Notes: generated from the letters alone by a model not told the origin. A DNA stretch of 19,758 bases from Candidatus Neomicrothrix sp. UBA4742 (GCA_002403895.1 DHIQ01000226.1:20727-40484), one strand, 5' to 3'; shown: positions 7,331-13,840, numbered from the stretch's first letter. Numbers and translations are program-made.

Positions 7331-7415
7331 GGGGTTTCCTCCGGTTCGAATGAACGACAGGATGTAGGTGACGGTAGTTGGTGGAGTTGGGTGGGATGAA
7401 GCAGGGGCGGTCCGG

Positions 7416-7664
7416 CTAGTCCGATAGCGCTTTGCGGAGTTTGCGGGCCGAGAGCCGGCCGTAGCTGAACGGGGTTCCGTCGATCAGGACGCCAGGCGGG
7501 AACATGATTCCGGCGCTGGCCGCAACCGACCGGCCCTCGGGGGAGTCGATCGGTATTTCGTCGATGGTGAGGTCGAAGTCGCCGTTGAGTTCATCGAGGG
7601 TGGTCTTGGCCTGGTCGCACAGGTGGCAGGACTGTTGGGTGAGGAACGTGATGCGATACGTCAT
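7416..7664 (-). CDS. Glutaredoxin-like thiol-disulfide protein (CHLC motif)
   Basis: An 82-residue cytoplasmic protein of the glutaredoxin/DUF836-like thioredoxin fold. The active site CHLC lies at residues 13-16 after the first strand (MTYRITFLTQQS). The cis-proline segment FPPGVLIDG is present at about 55-63. It would exchange electrons with cytoplasmic thiols, and its neighbours suggest it serves the membrane redoxin or CcdA. Its ATG overlaps the stop of the membrane redoxin gene by four bases (ATGA), so translation is probably coupled. The 85 bases after its stop separate it from the DUF2933-like gene and contain no convincing promoter. Confidence 0.85.
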   Translation of the reverse strand: MTYRITFLTQQSCHLCDQAKTTLDELNGDFDLTIDEIPIDSPEGRSVAASAGIMFPPGVLIDGTPFSYGRLSARKLRKALSD

Positions 7665-8371
7665 GACTTGTTCAGTCCCACACTGAGGTCGGCGACAAGC
7701 TGGTCGACGGGGACGAACATCGTGTAGTTGGGTTTGCCGCCGTAGTCCGCTCGCCATCGGATGGTGCCGTCGGGCCCGACGAGGATGAAGGTGTGTCCGT
7801 CGGCGCCGGTCCCCATCATTCCGTAGTCGTTGGCGTGATAGGTCTTCGACACGGCCAGGTCCGGGTCGGACAGCACGGGGGTCGACAGTCCCATGTCGCT
7901 GACCTTCTGGGCGATCTGATCGCGGCCGCTGCCGGTGATGCTGACCAGTTCGTCCACGCCCAAGCCGTTGAGGACGGTCGGGTCTTTCTCGAGCGCTTTG
8001 ATCTGATCGAAGCAGGGCTGACACCCGACGCCCTCCTGGAAGTACAAGAGCACCGTCTTGCCATGGGCGCCCGCTAGGTCGAACTCTGAGCCGGTGGCCG
8101 ACGTGAGATGGATCGGCGGGGCGGACTGGCCGGGGCCGGGGTCGCCGACCTGGAACGCGTACTTTCCGGAACCGGACGTTGAGGTAGAACCGCCCGATTG
8201 GTTGGACCGCGTGTAGAGCGCGAAGAGGCCGCCGACGGCGACGACGGCGACCACCACGAGCCACACGACCTTGGAACCGGCTGCGTTGGGTCTGACCGGG
8301 GAGGCTTTGGACGGCTTGGGGGCGGAGCGCCTTTCGGCTGAGGTTCTCGAGGAGCGGGGGTTGGCGGTCAT
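7661..8371 (-). CDS. Membrane-anchored redoxin/peroxiredoxin-like protein with CxxC
   Basis: A 236-residue protein. A basic Ser/Arg-rich N-terminus (1-34) precedes one membrane helix (about 35-53), then a Ser/Gly linker and a redoxin domain from about residue 75. The domain has GQSAPPIHLT, LLYFQEGVGCQPC with Cys117 and Cys120, and TFILVGPDGTIRWRADYGG near the end. This is the AhpC/TSA-like branch: peroxide or disulfide reduction on the outer face of the membrane is likely, with the CxxC re-reduced by CcdA. ATGA overlaps join it to the ccdA-like gene upstream and the glutaredoxin-like gene downstream. The substrate is not known. Confidence 0.87.
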   Translation of the reverse strand: MTANPRSSRTSAERRSAPKPSKASPVRPNAAGSKVVWLVVVAVVAVGGLFALYTRSNQSGGSTSTSGSGKYAFQVGDPGPGQSAPPIHLTSATGSEFDLAGAHGKTVLLYFQEGVGCQPCFDQIKALEKDPTVLNGLGVDELVSITGSGRDQIAQKVSDMGLSTPVLSDPDLAVSKTYHANDYGMMGTGADGHTFILVGPDGTIRWRADYGGKPNYTMFVPVDQLVADLSVGLNKS

Positions 8372-9312
8372 CGGTCCATGGCCTTTCGCGTCTCGTCCGG
8401 GGTTTCGGCGAAGTCGTCACTCCGTGCATCCGTGGGGCGCTCGCCCGGCACCGGCCCGTCGGTGTTACTGGTGGGTGTTTGGTTGAGGGCGGTACGGGTC
8501 AGCAAAGTGAGCGACACGACGAGGAGTAAGGCGAAGACCCACCCGGGCACGGCCGAGAGAGCCTTGGTGATGAGGCTTGCGTAGTGGTCGATGTCGCCGC
8601 TGAGGGTGGCTTGCCAGCCCGTCGGGGCCATCTGCGGTCCGGTGACGGCGAGAGCGCCGACGAGCATCCCCATGATGATGAGTAGGACGCCGCCGATTGC
8701 GCTGGCAAGCGACACATGCCGTCCGGTGAGCGGCAGGCGGACCTGGCGGCCCGACACCGAGCTGAATCGTTGCTGGTGGCGGTCCCACAGCAGCGCCATG
8801 ACGAACAGGGGGGCGACCATCCCCGCCACGAACGTCACACCGACTATGACCGCCACCGGGAACGACGCGCTGGCGCCCGATATGGCGACGATCCCGGCGA
8901 GCACCGGCGCGCAGCACGCCGACGCGATGCCGCTGAACAGACCGAGCAGGTACGCGGCGCCGGGGCCCGGGTTGGGGACCGCCCGCCGGCCCGGCATGGG
9001 GAGGTGCAGCTGCCAGCCGGCGAGCGTGGCGACCCCCAACGCCACCATGGCGAGCGCGCCGACGCCGTAAACGGCGAGATGGTGGGAGCTGATCGCCCCG
9101 CTGATCCAGCTGGCGCCGATCGCGACGGGCAAAACCAACGTCGCCAGCCCGGCCGCGAACGCGAACGTCATGGCCACCAGCGCGACGCCGCGGCGGGCCG
9201 ACGCGGCGATGAACGCCGGCAGCATCACCGACACACAACACGGCGCGAACAGCGCCACCATGCCGGCCACGAAGGTGACCAGCAGCGTCGTGCCGACGAA
9301 CAGCTCACGCAT
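8368..9312 (-). CDS. CcdA/DsbD-type transmembrane electron carrier (second copy)
   Basis: A 314-residue integral membrane protein of the cytochrome c biogenesis/DsbD transmembrane family. Two cysteine positions expected for electron transfer across the membrane are seen: LFAPCCVSVMLPAF (Cys25, Cys26) in the first helix and GIASACCAPVLAG (Cys133, Cys134) in the fourth. Both are double cysteines, unlike the single ones of ordinary CcdA. A longer loop and a hydrophilic C-terminal tail of about 40 residues are also unusual. GTGGGGGAC precedes the ATG. Its stop overlaps the redoxin start (ATGA), which pairs these two proteins. It probably carries electrons from cytoplasmic thioredoxin to the extracytoplasmic redoxin. 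Confidence 0.88.
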   Translation of the reverse strand: MRELFVGTTLLVTFVAGMVALFAPCCVSVMLPAFIAASARRGVALVAMTFAFAAGLATLVLPVAIGASWISGAISSHHLAVYGVGALAMVALGVATLAGWQLHLPMPGRRAVPNPGPGAAYLLGLFSGIASACCAPVLAGIVAISGASASFPVAVIVGVTFVAGMVAPLFVMALLWDRHQQRFSSVSGRQVRLPLTGRHVSLASAIGGVLLIIMGMLVGALAVTGPQMAPTGWQATLSGDIDHYASLITKALSAVPGWVFALLLVVSLTLLTRTALNQTPTSNTDGPVPGERPTDARSDDFAETPDETRKAMDR

Positions 9313-9348
9313 CGGTGTCCCCCACGGTCGGCGGTCGTCGGGTACGGC

Positions 9349-10080
9349 TCATACCGGTGGCCAGCCAAACCGGGCGAACCAGCGTTGCAACGGGACAAAC
9401 AGGCCCCGCCACGCCCCGGTCACGAAGGACACGCCGACGATGACGAGCAGGACCCCGCCGGTGGTTTCGACGGCTCGGGCATGGCGACGAAGCCACGCGG
9501 TGGATGTTTGGGCTCGTGAGAAGCCGACGGCCAACGCGATGAAGGGCAGGCCGAGCCCAAGCGAGTAGAGCGCGAGAAGCACGCCGCCCCAGATCGCGGT
9601 GCGAGTCGCCGCCGCGGTCGCCAGGATCGTGGCCAACACCGGGCCGATGCATGGCGCCCACCCGAACGCGAACGCGGCACCCATCGCCGCGGCCGCCCTC
9701 GGCCCACCTGCCGCGGTGCGGGCCAGGTCGAAGCGGCGCTCGCGATACAGCACCGGGATCCGCAACACGCCGATCATGGCTAGCCCCATGACGATTATGA
9801 CCAAGCCCGCACCGCGGAGGATCAACGGCAACTCGCGGGTGATGACGGCGCCCGCGAGCCCCGCGGCCACCCCCAGCGCGGTGAACACCGCGCTGAAGCC
9901 AACGACGAAACCCACCGCGGCCCGCACCGATGCTGCTCGGGCTTGGCGACGGTCGAGTTCGGAGACGGGCAGGCCCGAGAGATACGACAAGTAGCCGGGC
10001 AACAGCGGCAGGCAGCACGGCGAGCTGAAGGAGATCACTCCAGCCCCGACAGCGAGGAGAGGGAGAGTGGCGCCGTTCAT
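9349..10080 (-). CDS. CcdA-like cytochrome c biogenesis/disulfide-transfer membrane protein
   Basis: A 243-residue CcdA-like protein with six predicted helices. The two redox cysteines are in SPCCLPLLPGY (Cys22, Cys23) and FGWAPCIGPVLA (Cys144), matching the canonical positions. CcdA passes reducing power from cytoplasmic thioredoxin to secreted TlpA/CcmG-type proteins, and such partners are encoded nearby at 11577 and 12422. The ATG at 10080 has no Shine-Dalgarno; the dyad at 10083-10098 lies just upstream. A leaderless mRNA with the dyad over its -10 is likely. It is the first gene of the leftward redox run and lies 36 bases before the second CcdA-like gene. Confidence 0.92.
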   Translation of the reverse strand: MNGATLPLLAVGAGVISFSSPCCLPLLPGYLSYLSGLPVSELDRRQARAASVRAAVGFVVGFSAVFTALGVAAGLAGAVITRELPLILRGAGLVIIVMGLAMIGVLRIPVLYRERRFDLARTAAGGPRAAAAMGAAFAFGWAPCIGPVLATILATAAATRTAIWGGVLLALYSLGLGLPFIALAVGFSRAQTSTAWLRRHARAVETTGGVLLVIVGVSFVTGAWRGLFVPLQRWFARFGWPPV

Positions 10081-10082
10081 GC

Positions 10083-10098
10083 ACTTACAAAACGTAGT
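10083..10098. promoter_or_regulatory. Predicted BlaI operator A, upstream of ccdA
   Basis: ACTTACAAAACGTAGT is an imperfect dyad with half-sites ACTTAC and GTAGTT separated by five bases. It ends two bases before the ccdA ATG. It shares CTTACA, four free bases and GTAG with site B at 11534-11549. BlaI/MecI/CopY repressors are known to bind TAC/GTA-type dyads over promoters. Confidence 0.6.
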
Positions 10099-10142
10099 TC
10101 TTGGTTGGATGGGGCGCTAGTCGGGCTCGCCGGGCGGTGCCG

Positions 10143-11084
10143 CTAGATCGGGCAGGAGGCCATGGCGATGATCCTGGGCATCTCTCCGAGCCACATGCCG
10201 AGCGCGGCGACGCCAAGGAGGCTGACGGTCACAAAGGGTGCGTAGAACACGCCGCGACGGATCAGTGATGGGCACGCTGGTGCGTCGTCAAGAGCGACGA
10301 GGCGTTCGAAAATTGTCGTCGGGCCCCAGAGGGACGCGACAACATCGGGTCCTGTCAAGGTAGCCACTGCGATCAACGCCGTTCGCAGGCGCCGACGCTC
10401 AGGGGTGGCTACCCCGGCAGCTTCGTCGTCGGCCCACCGTTCGAGTGCGGAACGCATCGCTCCGGTGCTGGCTCGTACCGGCCACGCGCCCCCGAAGCCG
10501 TGCTCGATGCAGGTGGCCAGCATCAAGAACCGGTGGTGGCCGTGGCGGAGGTGGGCGGCCTCATGGGCGAGGACGAGGTGACGGCTGGGGTCATCGAGGG
10601 TGCACAGCAGCCCGTCGGACACGACGATCTGGTTTTGGCCCTCGTGAGTGACGCTGTAAGCGATGAACATTTCGGTCGAGAGGACCAATAGGTCGAAACC
10701 CTCGAACTCCTCGTGGGTACCGAGGGTCGACTCGAGGTGGACGGTGCCCCACGTTCGACGCGTTCTCACGGCGCCGACACCAGCCAACACCGGCATCGCC
10801 ACAGCAATGGTCGCCGCTGCCCACCCGACGGTGGGGCCGCCTGCCACCCAGCCGCCGACCATCTTCTCGCACGCGTTCGCCAGCGGTGACGCCCCGAAGA
10901 ATCTGAGCACCGTCGGCGCCGCCTGGCCGATCAAAGCCACCTCGACGCCAATCCAGCCCGTCAGCAGCGCGAGGCGACAGATGCGAGCCCATTCCGCCGG
11001 TGCGAGACGGGCACTTTGGGCGCGCAGGAGGCCCGGTGCGGTGACCAGCGCAAGGCCACACACGAGTGTGAGCGCCAGGAGCAC
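10143..11084 (-). CDS. M56 family (BlaR1/MecR1-like) membrane metallopeptidase
   Basis: A 313-residue polytopic membrane protease. HEAAH (residues 174-178) is the zinc motif and ERWADDEA downstream supplies the third ligand, as in the M56 family. Hydrophobic segments lie near residues 1-17, 35-57, 85-104 and at the C-terminus. There is no penicillin-binding sensor domain after the last helix, so beta-lactam sensing is unlikely. The GTG at 11084 is chosen as start: AAAGGGGA lies six bases upstream and only one base separates it from the blaI stop. An in-frame extension to 11153 would run inside blaI. In this family the protease receives an envelope signal and triggers loss of the partner repressor; the signal here is unknown. 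Confidence 0.9.
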   Translation of the reverse strand: MLLALTLVCGLALVTAPGLLRAQSARLAPAEWARICRLALLTGWIGVEVALIGQAAPTVLRFFGASPLANACEKMVGGWVAGGPTVGWAAATIAVAMPVLAGVGAVRTRRTWGTVHLESTLGTHEEFEGFDLLVLSTEMFIAYSVTHEGQNQIVVSDGLLCTLDDPSRHLVLAHEAAHLRHGHHRFLMLATCIEHGFGGAWPVRASTGAMRSALERWADDEAAGVATPERRRLRTALIAVATLTGPDVVASLWGPTTIFERLVALDDAPACPSLIRRGVFYAPFVTVSLLGVAALGMWLGEMPRIIAMASCPI

Positions 11085-11085
11085 C

Positions 11086-11469
11086 TCAGGTCCCCTTTGG
11101 GCGGCGCGACCGATCAGCGAGGAGACGCCGCAACTGGTCGCGGTCACGAGCACTCAGGTCGTCCATCAGGAGGCTCAGAGCTGCCGGACGGTCATGGACC
11201 TCGGCCAGCATCCCCGACATCCGGGTCGCAGCCCACCCCTCACGCGTCTGGCTGGCCTGGTAGGCATAGGCGCGCCCGTTGCGCTCGCGCACAAGCCGAC
11301 CCTTGCGCCAGAGGCGCACCATGATCGTCAATACAGTGTTGTAGGCCAGATCTCGGGCCTTGGCGACCTCGGCGAGCACGTCACCAGGGGTCATCCACCC
11401 GGAGCCCTCCCACACGACGTCCATGACCGCCGCCTCCAGCTCACCGGCACCGGCCCGTGGCATCGACAT
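11086..11469 (-). CDS. blaI: BlaI/MecI/CopY family transcriptional repressor
   Basis: A 127-residue winged-helix repressor of typical family length. The wing-helix region is clear: GELEAAVMDVVWEGSG, then TPGDVLAEVAKARDLAYNTV, TIMVRLWRKGRLVRERNGRA and AYAYQA. The C-terminal dimerisation helices follow. GGAAGGAC lies four to five bases before ATG 11469. The gene is tightly coupled to the M56 protease, the usual arrangement in which the protease inactivates the repressor. A predicted operator lies at 11534-11549 between blaI and the divergent tlpA-like gene. Two similar sites elsewhere in the island suggest a local regulon. The gene symbol is the family name, not a claim of beta-lactam resistance. 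Confidence 0.93.
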   Translation of the reverse strand: MSMPRAGAGELEAAVMDVVWEGSGWMTPGDVLAEVAKARDLAYNTVLTIMVRLWRKGRLVRERNGRAYAYQASQTREGWAATRMSGMLAEVHDRPAALSLLMDDLSARDRDQLRRLLADRSRRPKGT

Positions 11470-11533
11470 CGTCCTTCCCTTGTGACCGACAGAACTGGCG
11501 CACCCAACGAATGCCCGACGACTAATCGTGGGT

Positions 11534-11549
11534 GCTACAACGTGTAAGT
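11534..11549. promoter_or_regulatory. Predicted BlaI operator B, between blaI and tlpA-like gene
   Basis: GCTACAACGTGTAAGT on the + strand reads ACTTACACGTTGTAGC on the - strand, sharing CTTACA-N4-GTAG with operator A. It lies 65 bases before blaI and 28 bases before the GTG of the tlpA-like gene, so one site could repress both directions. No strong -35/-10 pair is visible on either strand. Confidence 0.6.
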
Positions 11550-11576
11550 GATCATGGCACAGCCGGATGAGCTGCG

Positions 11577-12152
11577 GTGATCCCCGATCCGCTTAGCGAG
11601 CCCCCCGATGTCGTTGAACGGCCGGCAGGACGCCGAAAGCGGTGGCCGTGGCTCGTCGCCGCAACGATGATCGCGCTCGGCGCCGCCCAGCTGGCGCTGC
11701 TCCACGATTCGACGCCGCCCGACCGGCCGACACCGGGGTCGACGCCGGTGGCCTTCGACCTCGAGAACCTACGCGTCGACCAGCCCCGGGTCTCGCTCGC
11801 CGCCTCGCGAGGCCATCCGGTCGTGGTGAACTTCTGGGCGACCTGGTGCGTTCCCTGCCGACAGGAACTGCCGGCGTTCCAGGCCGAGCACGACAAGCTC
11901 GGTGCCCAGGTCCTGTTCGTCGGCATCAACAATGCCGACAGCCGGGAGTACGCGATCAAGCTGTTCGACGAGTTGGGAGTCCACTACCCGTCAGGCTTCG
12001 ACCCCGACGGTGGGGTCGCGCAGACAGCCGGGCTGATCGGCATGCCCACCACGATCTTGATCGCCGCCGACGGTACCGAAGTCGACCGCCACACCGGCGA
12101 GCTCAGCCAACAACGACTCGACACCATGATCAACCGAGCCTTCAATCTCTGA
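11577..12152 (+). CDS. TlpA-like membrane-anchored thioredoxin
   Basis: A 191-residue protein with a basic N-terminus, one membrane helix (about 24-42) and an extracytoplasmic thioredoxin domain. The active site is FWATWCVPC (Cys91, Cys94). Further family marks are the cis-Pro segment IGMPTTILIAADG and a catalytic-fold core VLFVGINNAD. TlpA/ResA-like proteins reduce disulfides outside the membrane, for example in apocytochrome c or cytochrome oxidase assembly, using electrons from CcdA. The start is GTG 11577 without a good ribosome binding site, possibly leaderless; other nearby ATGs are out of frame. The gene is divergent from blaI with operator B between them. Confidence 0.9.
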   Translation: MIPDPLSEPPDVVERPAGRRKRWPWLVAATMIALGAAQLALLHDSTPPDRPTPGSTPVAFDLENLRVDQPRVSLAASRGHPVVVNFWATWCVPCRQELPAFQAEHDKLGAQVLFVGINNADSREYAIKLFDELGVHYPSGFDPDGGVAQTAGLIGMPTTILIAADGTEVDRHTGELSQQRLDTMINRAFNL

Positions 12153-12182
12153 AACAGCCCGCTTGCCAATTGACGGCCCATC

Positions 12183-12199
12183 TCTTACATTGAGTAAGA
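12183..12199. promoter_or_regulatory. Predicted BlaI operator C, upstream of the 62-residue membrane protein
   Basis: TCTTACATTGAGTAAGA is a perfect six-base inverted repeat (TCTTAC/GTAAGA) around five bases, with the same half-site spacing as sites A and B. A -35-like TTGACG at 12170-12175 lies just upstream, so the dyad covers the expected -10 region of an internal promoter. It is 24 bases before ATG 12223. Confidence 0.6.
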
Positions 12200-12222
12200 A
12201 CAATCCGACGTCTGGAGAACTC

Positions 12223-12411
12223 ATGGGTCCGTACCTCCCACTGCTCGCCTGCCCGTTGATGATGGGAGTCATGGGTCTGGTCATGTGGGGCATGCGTTCC
12301 CGCAACGCCGACCAGAGCAGCGACGCCCAACGGATGACACAGATGAGCGACGAGATCGCCGAACTCAAGTCGAAGCTCGCGAGCGACGCCGAGGAACACT
12401 CCAATAGCTGA
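12223..12411 (+). CDS. 62-residue membrane protein with C-terminal coiled coil, DUF2933-like plan
   Basis: A short protein whose N-terminal half is one hydrophobic helix rich in Met, Gly and Leu, with a Cys-Pro-Leu motif (LLACPLMMGVMGLVMWGMR). The C-terminal half is charged and heptad-like (MSDEIAELKSKLASDAEE). GGAG five bases before ATG 12223 fixes the start; an in-frame extension to 12163 would run through operator C. The plan matches the DUF2933-like protein at 7064-7330: membrane CPL helix, then coiled coil. No function is known. Its own predicted BlaI site and its location between two thioredoxin-like genes tie it to the redox island. The CcmG-like gene follows after ten bases. Confidence 0.72.
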   Translation: MGPYLPLLACPLMMGVMGLVMWGMRSRNADQSSDAQRMTQMSDEIAELKSKLASDAEEHSNS

Positions 12412-12421
12412 CGGCGGGCGC

Positions 12422-13018
12422 ATGGTTGACCTCGCCCACGACATCGACCCCAAGCCGGACATCGAGGGGCCAAGCCAGCGCCGCCATCCAATCCGTTGGA
12501 TGGCCGCCGCCCTCGGCTTGGTCATCGTGGTGCTGATCGGCGTGCTCGCCACCCGCACCCCCACCGACCAACGGGCAGTAGAGAGCCCGCTCATCGGCCA
12601 CGCGGCACCCGCCGTGGAAGGGCCCACCCTCGACGGCAAGACCTTCACGCTTCGAAGCCAGCTCGGTCACTGGGTGCTTGTGAACTTCTTCGCGACGTGG
12701 TGCGTCCCCTGCCGCAAGGAACACCCCGAGCTGAAGACGTTTGCCGAGAGGCACCAAGCCGCACGTGATGCCACCGTCGTGATGGTCGTGTTCAACGACT
12801 CGACCGACGCGGTGCGCAGCTGGTTCGATGAACACGGCGGGACCTGGCCCGTGATCCTCGGTGACGAAGGCGACATCGCCCTCGCCTACGGCGTCACCGC
12901 GGTCCCTGAGTCCTACCTGGTTGACCCGAACGGTCGTGTCGACGCCAAACTCGTCGGGGGCGTGACCGACGACGAGCTGGAGAAGGTCCTTGCCACCGCC
13001 CTAGGCAAGCCCAGCTAG
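12422..13018 (+). CDS. CcmG/DsbE-like membrane-anchored thioredoxin
   Basis: A 198-residue protein with a hydrophilic N-terminus, one membrane helix (about 25-43) and a redoxin domain. The active site ATWCVPC contains Cys94 and Cys97. The segment YGVTAVPESYLVDPNGRV is the cis-Pro region and closely follows the CcmG/DsbE pattern (GVxxxPExxLxD). CcmG-type proteins keep apocytochrome c thiols reduced before heme attachment, and a general envelope reductant role is equally possible here because no heme-ligation gene is visible. ATG 12422 is ten bases after the small membrane protein stop, so the two are probably co-transcribed. CcdA at 9349 is the likely electron donor. Confidence 0.9.
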   Translation: MVDLAHDIDPKPDIEGPSQRRHPIRWMAAALGLVIVVLIGVLATRTPTDQRAVESPLIGHAAPAVEGPTLDGKTFTLRSQLGHWVLVNFFATWCVPCRKEHPELKTFAERHQAARDATVVMVVFNDSTDAVRSWFDEHGGTWPVILGDEGDIALAYGVTAVPESYLVDPNGRVDAKLVGGVTDDELEKVLATALGKPS

Positions 13019-13082
13019 GCCTCAGATACTGTCGATTGACACACCGGCACTCGAACCGACCCGACATGGCTGGGGTTCGGGG

Positions 13083-13259
13083 GATTTCGTACTCGACCAG
13101 GTAGCTGCCGCCACCCGCGCCCTTCAAGCGGTGGCGCTGGAACTGCTCGACGGACACATCTCCCACTGTGTCGCCGACGCCATCACTGAAGGCGGGGACA
13201 CCGCCGCCGACAAGCTCGCTGCGGCGTCAGCCGCGATCGGGCGATTGGTCCGGTCGTGA
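13083..13259 (+). pseudogene. CsoR-family (DUF156) metal-sensing repressor, C-terminal remnant
   Basis: The frame ending at TGA 13257-13259 encodes VLDQVAAATRALQAVALELL and then DGHISHCVADAI and a closing AAIGRLVRS. This is the helical C-terminal half of CsoR/FrmR-type repressors, with the His and Cys of the metal or electrophile site (HISHC). The N-terminal helix and the first ligand Cys, normally about seven residues before the Q of LDQ, are absent. No ATG, GTG or TTG lies in frame between the ccmG-like stop and this segment. A MAGVRGI peptide in another frame just upstream (from 13066) resembles the GQVRG segment of CsoR, so an internal deletion with a frame change is plausible. It is read as a broken gene. 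Confidence 0.6.
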
Positions 13260-13384
13260 GCCGGCGCCAGGACCTCCAGCTGCTCTTCTGCGGACCGGGC
13301 TGCGCCGCCACCTTCGACGTAGACCCTGGCGCCGCAAGAGGTCCGGGACGCTGGCGACGAGGTCTGTCGCAACGAAGCGCCTGA
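13256..13384 (+). CDS. Short ORF with half of a YHS-like metal-binding domain
   Basis: A 42-codon frame opens at GTG 13256, overlapping the CsoR remnant stop by four bases (GTGA). It contains LQLLFCGPGCAATFDVDPGA, which matches the second half of a YHS/TRASH domain: aromatic-Cys-x-x-x-Cys, then F-x-x-D-P. The first half with the DPVCGM-type cysteine is missing, and the remaining residues are Arg/Gly-rich. The overlap suggests a once co-translated pair with CsoR. It may be a remnant rather than a working protein. The cyclase ATG lies 11 bases after its stop. Confidence 0.4.
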   Translation: MSRRQDLQLLFCGPGCAATFDVDPGAARGPGRWRRGLSQRSA

Positions 13385-13395
13385 GGAGAACCATC

Positions 13396-13818
13396 ATGCG
13401 TAACTCGACCTTCGTGTTCGTCGATCTGGTCGGATTCGCCGCCGCCACCGAGACACACGGCGACGAGTTGGCCGCAAGGCTCGCCATTCGCCTGGCCGAC
13501 ATCGCCGATGGGGCATGCCAACCGGGGGACCGGCTCGTGAAATCGATCGGCGACGCCGTCCTCTGCCTGTCCGACTCCCCCGAAACTGGGCTGCGCCTGG
13601 CAGCTGCCATCGTGCAGGCAACGACCCTCGAGCCAAGCTTCCCTGCCGTGCGGACCGGTCTGCACCACGGCACCGCCGTGCACCGCCGTGGTGACGTGTT
13701 CGGTTCGTCCGTGAACCTGGCTTGTCGTCCAGCGGACCCACTAGCGCTTGGAGCCCGGTCTGCGTCATCCTCGCCGAGGTCGGCGGAGCGAGGCCGGGCA
13801 CGACGGCTCCCACAGTGA
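13396..13818 (+). CDS. Class III adenylate/guanylate cyclase catalytic domain, truncated
   Basis: A 140-residue single-domain cyclase that would make cAMP from ATP in the cytoplasm. GAGGAG eight bases before the ATG fixes the start. The first metal Asp is in FVFVDLVGF and the second in KSIGDAVL. That Lys, with the Asp in GDVFG, fits adenine selectivity. The transition-state Asn and Arg are in SSVNLACR. After that Arg the frame turns into Ser/Arg-rich sequence and stops, about 30-40 residues early for this domain. The -1 frame reads SPVCVILAEVGG and continues open to 13874, resembling the missing last strand. A frameshift is likely. Small cyclases of this type can carry YHS domains, which fits the neighbouring YHS-like ORF. 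Confidence 0.75.
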   Translation: MRNSTFVFVDLVGFAAATETHGDELAARLAIRLADIADGACQPGDRLVKSIGDAVLCLSDSPETGLRLAAAIVQATTLEPSFPAVRTGLHHGTAVHRRGDVFGSSVNLACRPADPLALGARSASSSPRSAERGRARRLPQ

Positions 13819-13840
13819 CAGCACGCCGCATCACCGGCGA

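Noticed and set aside
7343..7354. GTTC-GAAT-GAAC near the DUF2933-like start as a LexA (SOS) box
   Set aside because: The actinobacterial/Bacillus SOS box is GAAC-N4-GTTC; here the half-sites point the other way.
7364..7380. A fourth BlaI-like site upstream of the DUF2933-like gene
   Set aside because: On the - strand it reads ACTACC and then CTACAT, a direct rather than inverted arrangement, and it lacks CTTACA-N4-GTA.
10143..11469. The BlaI/M56 pair as a beta-lactam resistance locus
   Set aside because: The M56 protein has no penicillin-binding sensor domain and no beta-lactamase gene is in the window. The one MBL-fold protein (1503-2330) has AtsA/RNase Z-like features and is far away.
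5512..13018. The redox genes as a standard cytochrome c maturation (system II) cluster
   Set aside because: CcdA and CcmG/TlpA-like proteins are present, but no ResB, ResC/CcsA or c-type cytochrome gene is seen, so the label would go beyond the evidence.
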